DNA of 64,000 nt from Trametopsis cervina (taxonomy: Eukaryota > Basidiomycota > Agaricomycetes > Polyporales > Irpicaceae): the NCBI GenBank assembly GCA_022385755.1, contig MU278357.1, forward strand, positions 558,001 to 622,000. The letters are read 5' to 3'. The translations under genes were made by a program, and so were the position numbers. A model generated the notes under the pieces. The model had not been told where the DNA came from and ran no database searches. It saw nothing but the letters and a program-made list of their open reading frames with translations. Of the stretch, positions 46,280 through 58,538 are shown in pieces; position 1 is the first letter of the stretch, and every line of letters starts with the position of its first letter.

Positions 46280-47052
46280 TTACGGGATGATATCCTTCAG
46301 TTCGCCCTCCTTCACGCGAATCTCCACGACCTCGACCTCGTATTCCGTCATAGCAGAGTTGATGGACGACACGGAGGAGGGCGTGAAGCCGGCCGCGTTG
46401 GACGGCGACGTGGAGGCGATGTCTGGATCGTAAAGAGATGGTCAATGTATGGTCAGATAGGTAGACGAGGAGTATAGGAGAAACAAAGGAACGAACATCG
46501 ATCTTTAATGTAGGGCGGAACGAACAGATCCTACGACATTATTAGCTACTATTCTACAGTATTAAGACATAAGACGACTGCGCATACCTGGTTCCACACG
46601 AAGCCCTGGCTCTTCTGGATCGTGAGGATGGGACGGAGCGGATAGCTGGTCTGGCGGTGCTTCTTAGGCGACTGCCTCTTAGGCGGGCTCTTCATCTCAG
46701 GCTCAGGCTCGACCGCACGCTGCTTGCCCTTGACGTCTTTTCTGAACTGCGCGATCTTGTCTTCAGCAATAGCCTCGTCGCCGTCTTCGATCTCCATGTC
46801 GCCGTCCTCTTGGGGCGGCGGCGGGGGCGGGTCGCGGCGAACGGGCGACTCGCCGTCGGACTCGCCGCTGTCGCGGTGCTGAGCGACGACGGCGTAGTCC
46901 TCGTCATCCTCGGAGCACGAGTGGGCGTCGTCGCTGTCGCTGTAGCCGTCGTCGTAGGAGATCTGCTCGTAGCACGCCCACGTCGGGGGCGACGGCGCAC
47001 GGCCGATTGGGCGCCGGCGGAAGTATTCAGGGTAGGCACCGGTGCTCGACAT
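46280..47052 (-). CDS. Acidic conserved protein, function unknown
   Basis: Three exons in frame. MSSTGAYPEYFRRRPIGRAP, SPPTWACYEQISYDDGYSDS, then a strongly acidic stretch (SCSEDDEDYAVV), a Pro run, KIAQFRKDVKGKQRAVEPEP, KKHRQTSYPLRPILTIQKSQ, GFVWNQDLFVPPYIKDRY, and the C-terminus YEVEVVEIRVKEGELKDIIP. The ordered parts are the start (PEYFRRRP) and the last 60 residues; the middle looks disordered. The LxPILTIQKSQGFVWNQ block reads like a short docking motif. No domain recognised. Confidence 0.7.
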
Positions 47053-47479
47053 TGCGTGTGTCTTGGGTTTGGGTAGTGGTGGTGTTGAGAGCGATGTTGC
47101 TTAGCTGAGATGGTGGTGGTATTGGTGGTGGTAGTTGAGTGTTAAGGTTGGAGTATATGGCGGTTGGAAGTAAATGAGGCGGGAGGAGTCCGTGAGGCAC
47201 TATCGCCCGAGTCACACGCCCGGAAAAGGAAGTGCTCTCGTCCCCCAGCGTCCTCCTATCGCCTCCTCCACGAGTCCGTGGCGCGGTAGCAGCATCCGAC
47301 ATGAACACCGTCCGGGGTTAACCATCATCTCGACATCCCACAGCCCAGTCAAACAGGGAGGACGGAGATTGTCGCAACGAGGACCGGTGCAGTCGTCATT
47401 TCTGCAGGTGACAAGCGTTGCACTGCCCCTTTAAATATACACGAACAGAGATCGACACACGTAATAGGACTATTACAGT
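47053..47479. promoter_or_regulatory. Shared divergent promoter with TATA-like box for THG1
   Basis: 427 bases between divergent starts. TTTAAATATA at 47430-47439 sits 41-50 nt upstream of the THG1 ATG. Confidence 0.5.
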
Positions 47480-48602
47480 ATGGCTGGTACGAAATATGCC
47501 TATGTGAAGAAGTTTGAGTTGCCGGACACCCTGTTGCCCGGCACCCACATCGTCCTGCGTCTCGACGGACACGGCTTCCATCGGTATGTACTCATGTTGT
47601 CATGATTAGCTCGCGGCCGGGAAGTGTCGACTAATCAACCAAGGTTCTCACAGGACCATGACTTTGCGAAACCGAGCGATGAACGTGCTCTACAGCTCAT
47701 GGATCACGCCGCGAAGGATGTCATGAACGAGGTCGCGGACATTGTGCTGGGGTTCGGCCAATCCGACGAGTACAGGTGTGTGCTGAGTGTATTAAAATGC
47801 CGTCATGATACTGGCGTGTAGGCTGACTGGATGTGCCTGATTAGCTTTCTGTTCAAGAAATCGACGTTGTTGCACAATCGGCGGCATGCGAAGATTCTCA
47901 CCACAATTACGTCGTTGTTCACGGCATACTATGTGATGATCTGGTCCAAGTACTTTCCGGACACGCCGCTGTCTTACCCGCCGTCGTTCGATGGACGCAT
48001 TGTCTTGTACCCATCTGCGAAAGAAGTTCGCGACTACTTTTCATGGAGGCAGGCGGACGGTAAGCATGCTTCTCGCTGATCAGGAGCGTTGTAGCCTATT
48101 GATTCGTTGCTACAGCACATATCAACAACTTGTATAACACGGTGTTTTGGGCACTTGTACAGCAGGGCGGCCAATCAACAGCTGAAGCTCATGAGACATT
48201 ACGTGTAAGCGGAGGTTTCAGCGTCAGGTCAAAGGGCTTAATGTGCTGATATAGACTACAGGGGACCGTATCGAAGACCAAACATGAAATCCTGTTCTCG
48301 CGATTTGGCATTAACTATAACACGCTTCCGGAGCGATTCAGGAAAGGCAGCGTCCTCGTACGCGAGCTGGTCCGTTCATTTGTCGTTATCTTATCAGATA
48401 GTTTGTTCATGCATACGTCACGACGCAGATTGATACCATGGACGCCGCCGCCACAGACCATTCAAGCACACCTGCTGATGAAGAGGAAGTCTTGACGAAG
48501 AAGAAGAAAAAATCAAAACCGCGGACGACTGTGAACCTGATGCACTGCGATATCATATCGGAGGAAGGCTTTTGGGCTACCCGCCAGTCTCTTTTGGAAT
48601 GA
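47480..48602 (+). CDS. THG1: tRNA-His guanylyltransferase
   Basis: Adds G at position -1 of tRNA-His by a reverse (3'-5') polymerase-like reaction, the identity mark for histidyl-tRNA synthetase. MAGTKYAYVKKFELPDTLLP, then VLRLDGHGFHRFSQDHDFAK with the metal-binding LDGHGF loop, DIVLGFGQSDEYSFLFKKST with the second catalytic Asp, ITTITSLFTAYYVMIWSKYF, PSFDGRIVLYPSAKEVRDYF, HINNLYNTVFWALVQQGGQS, AHETLRGTVSKTKHEILFSR, FGINYNTLPERFRKGSVLVR and the closing LMHCDIISEEGFWATRQSLL. Introns at 47584-47643 and several further; all joins agree with the family. Length near the usual 270-300 residues. Confidence 0.93.
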
Positions 48603-50253
48603 AGCTAACTCCGAGGGCGTGAATATCAGGAGTTGCAGTTCGACGGCCGATCCGGCCTCACATATATGTCGAATGGGTTGGAAGATTGTCTTATCGTGGG
48701 CAGCCTCTCAAGACAGAGTAGACAGGCTCCAACTTTCGTGCGTCAAATCACCAGGGCTATTCCAGGCTCTGCTCACCGATACATGGAGGACGACATCTAT
48801 TATAGGGTGTATAGATACAGCTGCTCAGGAGGACAGGCCGTACTCCTGCGATGTTATTGGAGGAAGTACGATCGATGAATGCTGTGTCCGTTGTACTACC
48901 AATTTTGGCACCCCGACTTTGGACGCATGAACTGATGTAGTAAGTCTACGGCCGTATGAAATCTAGTGGGCCGTACTGAGTTCGCGAAACGTCTGCTGTG
49001 ATCAGGGGACGTCTGAGTCGACCTGGCCCAACGTCGTGCCAATGTTCTGAGGCCTTGTGCGCGGTTTAATCTCATATGTCAAGGTGGGAGCTGCCTATGC
49101 AGCATCGGAAAATATCGTCATAGGCTAGTATACGATGGCTCATCGATTCCAAACGTCAAGTGCTGTTACGATGATAGCACCGGCAACTCATTGTCTTAAC
49201 GGACGTGTATTCCTAATCGTATACTCTGACTCTGGTACTTCGCGCCTTGTAGATACTACAACCCGGTTGGGCGATGACTCGATTCCGGTGAATTCTACAG
49301 TAGATGTACGGATACTATACACAATCTATACCGCGGTCTAGACGTCGGTCAATCGAATGTCTCTGCGTGCTGTGTCATAGTACCGGGAATCTATGGCCAC
49401 GGAACGAACGCCACCTCAGGGAGGGAGACAAAGGAAAGATAAAGCCGCCCGTCAGGAGATATATCACGCCATCATGTAGCCCATCTCTCCCCGAAACAGC
49501 GTATCGGAAACCTAAGCCCCTCGTCGCTGATGACAGAGAGCAGGTCTCTTACGATCCCGGGGCTCAACGTCGAAGAGGCGAGGTGTGAAAGCGGCTGAAT
49601 ATGTCCAAGAAATTCATGTATCGATAGAGAAGTAGGTGTGATACAGAATGATATTGACCTAGACGTATATACGCGTGAGATGCGATGGCAGTTTTGACGA
49701 CAGCCTGGAGCAGCTTGGGCGCTTACGAAGTGTTAGTTTGTTTGTCCCGACCAACGCGAGTGCATTGTTCCCGCGACGGTACGAAATGGGCCACAGAGAT
49801 CGACCATGTCCACAGCCAAAGGTCGGTGAAAAGGCCATTATTAGGTCGCGGAAGACGAAACGCTAATTGTTAGCTTGTTGTAGAGCACATGGGGCCGTCC
49901 GAACGCAAGCGTCTCGCTCAGGGATGCGCTTGCTTTGTTGTGACGCGCGTGCTACGAGACATAAAGGTCGGGCCACACGATGTTCGCAGGCCGGTTTGCG
50001 GTCGAAATTTCCCCTCAGTGCGCCAGTGGATGTGGCCGTAGATGCGTCTGAGGATGTGCGCGGCTAGCAATTGTTCGCGTCACGGGGGATGGCTAGATAT
50101 GGTGTTTGTGTGTGGACCCACACGACCATACAAATAGCCTCGCCTGTTTGTGACCTGGCCACATTTCCCGCCCTCGGGTCAGCGCCGGCTGCTACCACCG
50201 CCTCTCTCTGTGAACGTTCAGTTTGGCATTGTGGGTCCCTCGCCCTCCCAAAC
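48603..50253. other. Long intergenic region, no gene recognised
   Basis: 1.65 kb between THG1 and the forkhead gene. Open frames up to about 100 codons on both strands show no conserved blocks. It contains the forkhead promoter and leader; the last 200 bases are more GC-rich. Confidence 0.4.
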
Positions 50254-53124
50254 ATGGCTGCGCGCCATCCCGCTCAGCGCCATCCTCTCGAACACGACGC
50301 CGACGGCCGTTCTCCCACTCCCCACCTTCGTGACACGACAACCGCCCACGTCAGCGGAGGCAATTCTACTTCCGTGTCGTCTGCCGACGATGCGCGCGGC
50401 GATAACACACGCTCTGCGTCGCTCAATCCGACGCGAGCGACTTCTCCACGACAATCCCGCCTGACACCTGGCGCATATCGTCGACCGTCGCCGCCATACG
50501 TGCGCAACGGGCTGTTGCATCGCGATTACGTCTCTGATGACGAGGACACGCCCATGAACGCAGCTCCTACCAGGCGTTCGCCCACCACGTCTGGAGTTCA
50601 TCGCTCGCCTTCTGATGATGGTCGCGGGGAGCAGCGCGGAGGGTCTCCAGCACCTACACGTAGTGCTACTAGGCCGCAAGTGCGTGCCCCCGTTTTTCAC
50701 GAGCGCCCACATTCCTTTCTGATCAGCCATTGTAGCGTCCTGAAACTCCGGCCACACGAAGACAAGGCAGCGGGGGGCCTGTGCAGGGTACGGGTCCTGC
50801 GGGAGTTGAAACTTTGCACCAGTCGGACACGCGGAGTGTGTCCCCACGTGTGGGCCATATAACAGGAAGGGCAGGCACGAGCAATTTGGGAGACAGTAGT
50901 ATCCGTACGTCGAGTGGCACACCCCCTCTTCATCCTCCTCTTTCCTCTACAACCACAGCCATGCCCAGAGACGTCCCATACGTTCCACCATCGCGATCCG
51001 CACGCCTCCCAGTGTTCCAGTTCAACTCGGCACGCTATCCCGCCTACGATGTGCACGCCCGTAGGATTGGCCTCGAGCACACCAGGATCGAAACTTCGCT
51101 CCCGCCTCCTGGCCAACACTATCTCCCCCGCACTCATCACTATCCCGGACCAGACGTCTCGCCGAGCGACTATCCTCACGTCATGAGCATGAACCTCGAT
51201 CTCAATCTCCTCGCGGAGGCTGCTAGTGAGAGGGCGATTCTTGTTGACGAGTCCGTCGCGCCCTCTTCGCGAGCTTCTTCTTCCAGGAGGGCGAGGACGC
51301 GTACCCCGTCTCCCCTTCCCTTCGAGCCCGAACATTACCGGGAGCCATCGCTCCCCCCACAACCCGCGCCCCGTGAACCATCATTTTCCCCACCACCCAA
51401 GCCGGCTCCTGAGCCCGAACCTGTCGTCCAGCCTGTCGAAGAGATCCAAATCCCGCACCAACAAAGCCCACCTCCCATTCCAGACCCCGTCCCTATGGAT
51501 GAATCTGAGGACGAAGGTGAAGCTGAAGCAGACGCAGACGTGGAGATGTCTGAGGAGAGTGAATATGATGATGATGTCAACTCTACTCCCAACCTTCGCA
51601 GGATGCTAGGCTTGAGGCCCGACGCAGACATCAGCTTGAACGTACTCGCTGACCCGGTCGCTGGCGAGAAGCCCAACTATCCTTACCCTACCCTTATCAA
51701 GCTCGCCATTCACGGCAGCCCTAATCGGCGACTTACGCTGCAGGAAATCTACCAGGCATTAATGAGAAGGTTCAGGTGGTACAGGGACAATGCACGCGAC
51801 AGGTCCTGGCAGGTTCGTGTTTCCCGTCATCTTACGCCACTCGATGTTGAACGAGTCTGTCTTCAACGTCGTCCAGAATTCTATCCGTCATAATCTCTCC
51901 CTTAACAAATGTTTCCGCAAAGTTGCGCGTCCTATCACTGAGCCTGGCAAGGGTCACTTCTGGACTGTCGATTACTCCGACGGCGTAGGAAACAAACGCG
52001 AGAGAAAGCGCAACAAGAAGCCGACGAAGGCGCAACTACTCCAAATGGAACAAGAAGCCCGGATGGAAATAGAAACCCAGATGGAACAAGGACAACCCCA
52101 GGCTGGCCCGTCCAGGCTCGGAGCCGCTGTGCGCAACCCGACTTTCACAGTGTCCCCTCCGCCCCTCCCGGTGGCAGGAAGGGGCGCGAGAAGGGGCGCT
52201 GGACGGGGTATGGGAAGGGGCACAAACATTCGCGCTCGTCCGTATCCTCCCAGGGGCGCTGGCCGTGGCCAAGACCCGCCTGAGCACGCTGATGCCGAAT
52301 GTGAAGTCCGCAGAGGCCCCCGTGCTAAGCCTAAGCCTCTCTCGACGCGATCCACTCCGTCCATGAGCATGAGTGGCCCCTCTATGGCTGGCTCCTCCAG
52401 GGCCGGCCCCTCCATGGGTGGTCCCTCTATGGGTGGTCCCGTTGGTGACTCCGCCATTGACCCCGCATTGAGAGACGAAGGACATCGTGCGGGAGAGAAC
52501 CGTACCAGACCCGGCGTCCCCGCTCGTACGAGATCGGTCCCCTACCCCCCTTCAGCATCGCTTCGCCAGAGCTCAAGGGACGCAGCCGCACACGCTCGCG
52601 ATCAGTACGAATCGGGCATGTCCCGCTCTCTGTCTCCTCCCTACGCCACTTCTGCAACGAGGAGCACTGTACAGCATTATGGCAATTATGGTAGCTACAG
52701 CAGCATGGTGCCTCCGAGGACCGACGGACCAGTTACGCGCTCCCAACAACACATGTTCGGTCAGGGCTCCTTCAGCGCCGTGCCGACGTACACAATGCCT
52801 GGTCCTCCGTTGCCTGGTCCTCAGCTCAACTGGATCCCATACGGTGGTCCGCCTCCCCCTCGTCCACCCCGCGCTCCGAGCAACGCACTTATGCTTTCAG
52901 GTGTTCCGAGCAGCAACACAACTGGTTTTGTGTCCTACTCGCCCCAACCCGTTGCCGGTCCCTCCAGGCCCCGCCGTCCTCCCGTTGCCAGCTCGTCCAG
53001 GGCGGGGAGCGAATACGCTGAATCCTCCAGGAGCCGCCGCTCGACGGGTGGTCGTGTATACACCGACTCTCGAGGCCGGGAATACCCCCGCCAAGGAGAC
53101 TCTTATTCCTCCGGCTCTGAATAA
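50254..53124 (+). CDS. Forkhead (winged-helix) transcription factor
   Basis: Three exons: 50254-50679, 50786-51812 and about 51877-53124, all in frame. Long Ser/Pro-rich N-terminus from [20 protein letters not shown], an acidic stretch ([20 protein letters not shown]), then the forkhead domain at about residues 445-530: [60 protein letters not shown] and [10 protein letters not shown]. The [13 protein letters not shown] recognition helix is complete. Then a basic tail ([12 protein letters not shown]) and a low-complexity C-terminus with GPSMGGPSM and [10 protein letters not shown] runs. Related to fungal Fkh/Sep1-type regulators; no FHA domain is seen, so it is not an Fkh1/2 orthologue in domain layout. 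Targets unknown. Confidence 0.9.
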
Positions 53125-53876
53125 CCTGGTCACGCTGACCAACCGCCATAATATTGGCGTATGCGCGCGATAGCGCCTCTTCCCCTCCATGCCTTCCATT
53201 TAATTCCACCTCCACTCACTCTACACCTATGCCACATATGCTCCGCTGAATGATTTGCCTCGTCTCTATCGCTATCATAATAATATCGACAAAAACATTT
53301 ATCCCATCGTAGTTGAATATTCTTTGCTATCTATCCCTATCGCCGTAAATCGTACCCGTCGCCGTCGCCGTCTTGCTTTGCACAGTCCCCACCCTGCTCT
53401 AGTTTAGCACAGCGTTCGCCCTTGTTTTTCCTGCTTTATCTCGACGAAATTCTTGTTCTGTTGCCCCACATTCATCACCGTCTTAATTTCGGTCTCCTCT
53501 TTGCTTTCCGGAGCCCTGCACTGTTACTCGCCGCCGTTCTGAACAACACCCTTGCTCTCCCGATCACCACTGCTTTGTTGCTACCTTCACCTTTCGCCGC
53601 TTGAAACTGCAATGTCGCAGATTTTGACCTTTGTATCCTCGTTGCCTCATCGTGTTTTGCACCCTGTCACCTTGTTCGGTATTTAGCTAGTGCTTGCGGA
53701 TCCCGTATCTTTGTTTTCATTTCGATGTCCGACTAGTTCGAAGTTTTGTACAGCCCAACGTAAATAGAAGAAATCATTTGTATGTTTCACGCTATCACAC
53801 CGATGGAGTAAGATTCTCAAATGTATAGCATTCACGAGAGCACAGCAGTACAGGTCGTAACAATGAGCGAAAGCGG
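53125..53876. other. Forkhead 3' flank and RPS20 3' flank
   Basis: 752 bases between convergent genes, very pyrimidine-rich on the plus strand up to about 53680, as in long fungal 3' UTRs. No gene seen. Confidence 0.45.
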
Positions 53877-54432
53877 TTATCCGGAAATGGTAACCTCGAC
53901 CTCGACACCGGGCTCCAAGCTGATGCTGGTCTACATGAAGGACAATTGTGTCAGCGCCAATCATTATACTTTGGAAGGAAGGAACTCTTACGATCTGCTT
54001 GACGATCTCGCTGGAGGAGTGCAAGTCAATGAGGCGCTTGTGGATCTTGAGCTCGTAACGATCCCAGGTCTTGGAACCCTCACCACAAGGCTGAAAAGAG
54101 GGCCGGAGCATGAGAGGAGCACTTGGTGTAGATTGTCAAGGTAACTTACAGTCTTACGGGTGGTGATCTTGAGGACCTTGGTGGGGAGACGGACGGGGCC
54201 CTTGACACGGAGCTGCTTGTCCTTAGCACGGTTGATCAAGTCGTTAGAGACTACAGAACAGAACCTGTTATGAGCATGACAAAGCACAATATACATCGTT
54301 GAGGCACTCACACTTCTCCAAGTTCTTGACGTTGCTGCTCGTGAGGGTGATACGGATCTTGTGGATTTTGGCGGCGGGCACCGGGGCACCCGTGGCATCG
54401 TACTCCTTCTCTCCCTTGGCGACGTAACTCAT
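53877..54432 (-). CDS. RPS20: 40S ribosomal protein S20 (uS10)
   Basis: Small-subunit head protein near the mRNA entry side. Four exons: [38 protein letters not shown], then [33 protein letters not shown], then [33 protein letters not shown], and the last [17 protein letters not shown]. All uS10 signature segments are present (LPTKxLxITTRKxPCGEG). Short, intron-rich and highly conserved, as usual for ribosomal genes. It shares a 275-bp divergent promoter with the GGCT-like gene. Confidence 0.96.
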
Positions 54433-54706
54433 CCTGAGTGTTAATGGAGAGTCAGATGGTGACTGTAAATATGAATGTTATAGAGTCAGCACAAAGCTCA
54501 AAGACAACGTTCAGCAGCCCAATCACGCACCCGAGGGTTGGTTGTGGTTGTGTGGATGCAAGAAAAAATAAAGTTCAGTGATCTTGAGCTGCCTCGGTAA
54601 ACGCCGAACGTGAGCGTTTACACATCTCACCGGGCCGCCGTCGATGAGATCGACGAGGTATTATCTTATCTTTACAACTCTCTCACCGACACTGACGACG
54701 AGTGCG

Positions 54707-55604
54707 ATGTCGACCGAGACATACTCTGCGTTTTTCTATGGCACACTTCTGCACCCGTCTATCTTGCGTCGCGTCATTGGTCACGACGGAGACAAACTAG
54801 AGATATGTCCGGCTCTGCTTCTCGTCAGTAAAGCTGCTTCTTCCTCTGCTGACTCGGTGAGCTGCGACTGAGATGCACCCGCCGGACTGCCCAGGATCAT
54901 ACAAGGCATCAAGTGAAGGTGATTTACCTCCCTATACTGTCTTTTACATGCAAGCTCTGACCGATTTATATCAGTGGGCAGATTACCCAGGCGTGATACC
55001 TTATGACAAGACACGGGAGCTGCTGCAATCGAGCGGCCTCAAACCCGATCTTCCTCCAGAAGAACGCACTGTTCGCGGTACCGTTGTTACAGGCCTTAGC
55101 GCAAAGGATGTCCAGCTGTTAGACTACTTTGAGGGCGACGTCAGTACACTCTTCCTCTTCACGCTATTGTGACATGGTCGTAATACGTGGTAATAGGAGT
55201 ACAGCCGCGACACAATAGCCGTCCACCCGCTGGCAGCATTTGTCCCGCTGTCCTCCATGGACCCACTCTCCTCTTCAGATATAGCTCCGGCAGATCCACC
55301 CCCGATACCGTCCCTCTCGACCATCTCGACGACACATCCGCCCATAGTGGCCCACACGTACATATGGATCAAACCATTGAGCCAACTTGAACCCAAGATA
55401 TGGGATTTCTCAGAGTTCGTGAAGACAAACGCGTGGAAATGGGTCGGAGACTCCGAAGAGGTGGAGAAGAATGAGTACTACGGTGAAGTAGACAAACGGA
55501 GGGATATGGGCGGCGTCATTGTGCGGAAGGAGATTGCGGGTCAGGAGGGAGAACAGGGTAAGGAGACGAAGGTTGCGGTGCAGGTGGAGGCCAAAGCATC
55601 ATAA
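54707..55604 (+). CDS. AIG2/GGCT-like (gamma-glutamylcyclotransferase fold) protein
   Basis: Four exons in frame: MSTETYSAFFYGTLLHPSIL, ending ICPALLL; then the 24-nt exon 54895-54918 coding DHTRHQVK; then WADYPGVIPYDKTRELLQSS with VRGTVVTGLSAKDVQLLDYF; then EYSRDTIAVHPL and a final part AHTYIWIKPLSQLEPKIWDF followed by a Lys/Glu-rich tail. The FFYGTLLHPSIL start (YGTL), DHxRHxVKxADYPGV block and DYFEGDEY block (catalytic Glu region) are the AIG2-like/GGCT superfamily pattern. Family members act on gamma-glutamyl compounds, but many AIG2-like proteins have no proven reaction. Confidence 0.85.
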
Positions 55605-56601
55605 GTAGAAAGAGTCGAGCTCTTGCGCCACTCTTTCCACTCAACCGATTCCTTATTCCCACATAGCTCAGAATATAATTATGCATAGACCAGGTTAGCT
55701 TGAACTATCCGAGCAATAGAGCTCGAAGTGGTATGCTACGCGTGAGTACCCACTCAGACGCCGGCGCCGTTTATGTGCCATCACCAAGCAGCGTCTGACT
55801 TCCCACTTGTCACTTTCGCCCCAACACCGATTTCCTGAATTTACAAGTCACTCAGACTTGTGCACTGCTACAATGGTACAAGATATTAGAAAGCTATCAG
55901 TATGATGCCGTCTCCATTTTTCTCCCTCTTGACGACAAGGCCACACGTCGTACGTAGAATGTTACCGTGCATGCTTGATCCAAATGATGACATGAATGCA
56001 CAGCTGTCTTCCGGAAATTTGCCAAGCATCGCAATCCAGTCATGCTCCGATAACCTTGTCTTGTTCTATTGACACCGATAGTGCGCAACCTGGAAAGGGT
56101 TCAAACCTCAAGGAATGAACAGACTATGTGGCTACAGCCCGCCTCACGTGCAGCGTATGTCGCCTGAAGCATCAACTGCTCAGTTCATGCAGACATTACT
56201 CTTGGGCACCGGCTCAGTCAATATCAACGGAAAGGGTTCATGGCAAGGGTCCAAGACAGCCGGCCGTGCTTTGCCAAACCGTTGCTCGCCAAATACACGA
56301 GACATGTCTTCAACGCCTACAACCGCGCAATTCGAAATGATTGGGATGAGTATATATAGGCCATCGTAATATGAGTAAAACTCCAGAGCCTGCTGAAGTT
56401 ACCAGACACGCAGTCAACATCCTATACAGGCTTCTACACAACGTTCTAGAGGTGAGTTTCCGTCGATGCCACATCCCTCCCGCTCGTGCTGATGCCATTG
56501 GTGCAGATACTTCACGAAAGTTACATAAGCGTACGCCAGTCATCTCCAGATTGTTGGTCGTTAAACATCCAATTAACGCGCTCTTTGTTAGGCATATCAC
56601 A
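55605..56601. other. Intergenic, no gene recognised
   Basis: About 1 kb. Holds the promoter of the first PLC-like gene. Open frames immediately upstream of 56602 read into its first exon in another frame and are chance. Confidence 0.4.
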
Positions 56602-57979
56602 ATGGGTCAAGGAGGAAAGCTTTTGCTGATCAACGGGACTGCCCATGATTGGAAGCAGACCTATCAACACTCGTACCAGATGAATTCCTGGTCGTTTCCC
56701 GATAGCATCCCCGCAGGTATGTGCTATAATCATACCGGTATTTTAAATACGTTCTCAATATTGTTCGATACTATCAGGAGGCATGGCGAATGTCTACGTT
56801 GAATGGGACCAAGGAATTTTCACATTCGAGTCCGACGACGGAGGAGAAGTGCAGTACGCTCTAGCAGGAACATCGCGAACCTTCCAGATGCAAGCGAGGG
56901 CAAAGAGCGGGTTCACCTTGCAAGCATACCTCGACGGCATCAGCGCACAGAATAACTCGCAAGGCAGCGTAATCGACCTCGGTTGGCAGCACGATGGCAT
57001 CACCGCTTTTATCCTTTCTGGAGATGAGGGAAAGTACTCTTGCACCAATACTCCGCCGAATTGGATGCAGGCAAACCTATCGTCCTTCGGAAATCACCCC
57101 ATCCGCCATCTCTGCATCCCTGGATCGCACGATTCCGGTATGAGCTGCATCACAGGCAAAACATTCTTCGTCGGCGAACGGTCCACCTTGACTCAGACTG
57201 TGGACGTTGGCACTCAGCTCACCCTCGGTGCCCGTTACTTTGATATTCGTCCCGTGATCGCTAGCGGCCACTTCGCTGCCGGTCACTACAGTAAAGTCGA
57301 TGTAGTTGGATGGCAAGGTGCCGACGGCCAGACCTTCTCCGACATGATATCTCAGATCAACGATTTCACTGCGAGGAACAAGGAGTTCATCGTGCTTAAT
57401 CTTTCTCACGATTTGAACACCGACAGCGGATATCATTCGCTCACCCAGGACGAGTGGAACCGGCTGTTCCAGCAGCTTCTTGGTATCAATCACCTTTACG
57501 TGGCTTCCAATCCTACCTCCGTCGACCTCACTACCCTCACGTTGAATCAGTATATCGGCAATGGCCAAGCAGCTGTTGTGGTGATTGTCCAACCGGATGA
57601 TTCTTCTGTCAGCCTCGGAGACTACGTTCATCGCGGCTTATACCACTACTCGCAGTTCGACGCATACAACAGCTATGCGGATACCGACAATCTCGACTCG
57701 ATGATCAACGACCAGATAGGAAAGATGCGCTCCGTCCGTTCTAGCCAGGATTCGCAGCTATTCCTCCTGTCATGGACCCTCACGCTCTCTGCTGGTGACA
57801 TTGTCGCCGATATTGCCATCTTGGATCTGGCAAGCGCGGCCGATCCCACCTTGTATAGCCAGTTCTTCCCCTCGTGCTCTACCAAGACGTATCCAAACAT
57901 CATCTATATCGATGGGTTTGGTGACAGCAACCCTACAGCTCTCGCCATTGCTATCAATCATGCTTTCACCTCCGCCTGA
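56602..57979 (+). CDS. PLC-like phosphodiesterase, tandem copy 1
   Basis: Two exons joined at about 56711/56778. An N-terminal domain of about 130 residues starts MGQGGKLLLINGTAHDWKQT, YQHSYQMNSWSFPDSIPAGG, VYVEWDQG...GEVQYALAGT and IDLGWQHDGITAFILSG. The catalytic TIM-barrel half follows: HPIRHLCIPGSHDSGMSCIT (first catalytic His), GTQLTLGARYFDIRPVIASG, HFAAGHYSKVDVVGWQGADG, NKEFIVLNLSHDLNTDSGYH, YIGNGQAAVVVIVQPDD, TYPNIIYIDGFGDSNPTALA. The GSHDSGM and LGARYFDIRP motifs match the PI-PLC X-domain-like superfamily. No signal peptide, so probably intracellular or released by another route. Substrate unknown. Confidence 0.88.
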
Positions 57980-58538
57980 TGGCCGTCTTCTCGCATCTGC
58001 AGTACTAAGCACTTATCGCTGTAGTTCCCTAGACATGCTCGCCACAAAGTCCTTGCAATATAGCGCAGTTGAGTCTCCTGTTGCCCGATGAGCGCTACGA
58101 ACGGTGAGTGGGAGATCGCCCAAGCACCCCGGGTTCGTCGCCGTGGCCCTCTATGCATTGCTCTCGCGACATACCGGCTTATGGCCGCATGTGACACTGC
58201 GTTCATCACGAGCGAACATCAACACGCGTGGCTTCGACGACGTCCCTGCTTCCATAGGAACACTTGACCAGATGTCGAACGTGCATGCGAATGCGGGGGC
58301 TCGGCGATGGCGGTATAAGAGCAACCCACATCTCCCCAACTGCTGGCTGAGCCTTACGTCCAGTCTTTAAGTCTAGGTGCGTTGCGCAATAATTGTATCT
58401 TCCCTTCGAACCGTGCGACGTGCAAGGCTCTGTCATTGTGTGCATGCAAGAAAGACACAAAGGACTAATAATCGTTGTGTAGCAGAAATACGCCATACAA
58501 CTGCCATATATCAGTAGCAGAAGTCCTCTTCATTCAAT
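57980..58538. other. Spacer between the two PLC-like genes
   Basis: 559 bases: 3' flank of copy 1 and promoter of copy 2. No gene seen. Confidence 0.4.

Noticed and set aside
48619..48930. 103-codon open frame after THG1
   Set aside because: THG1 already ends with its normal C-terminus and the frame shows no conserved blocks or transcription signals.
50697..51362. 221-codon minus-strand open frame opposite the forkhead gene
   Set aside because: Overlaps a well-supported coding exon and has no conserved features.
56095..56120. GGGTTCAAACC resembling a tRNA B box
   Set aside because: No matching acceptor stem, anticodon arm or A box could be folded around it.
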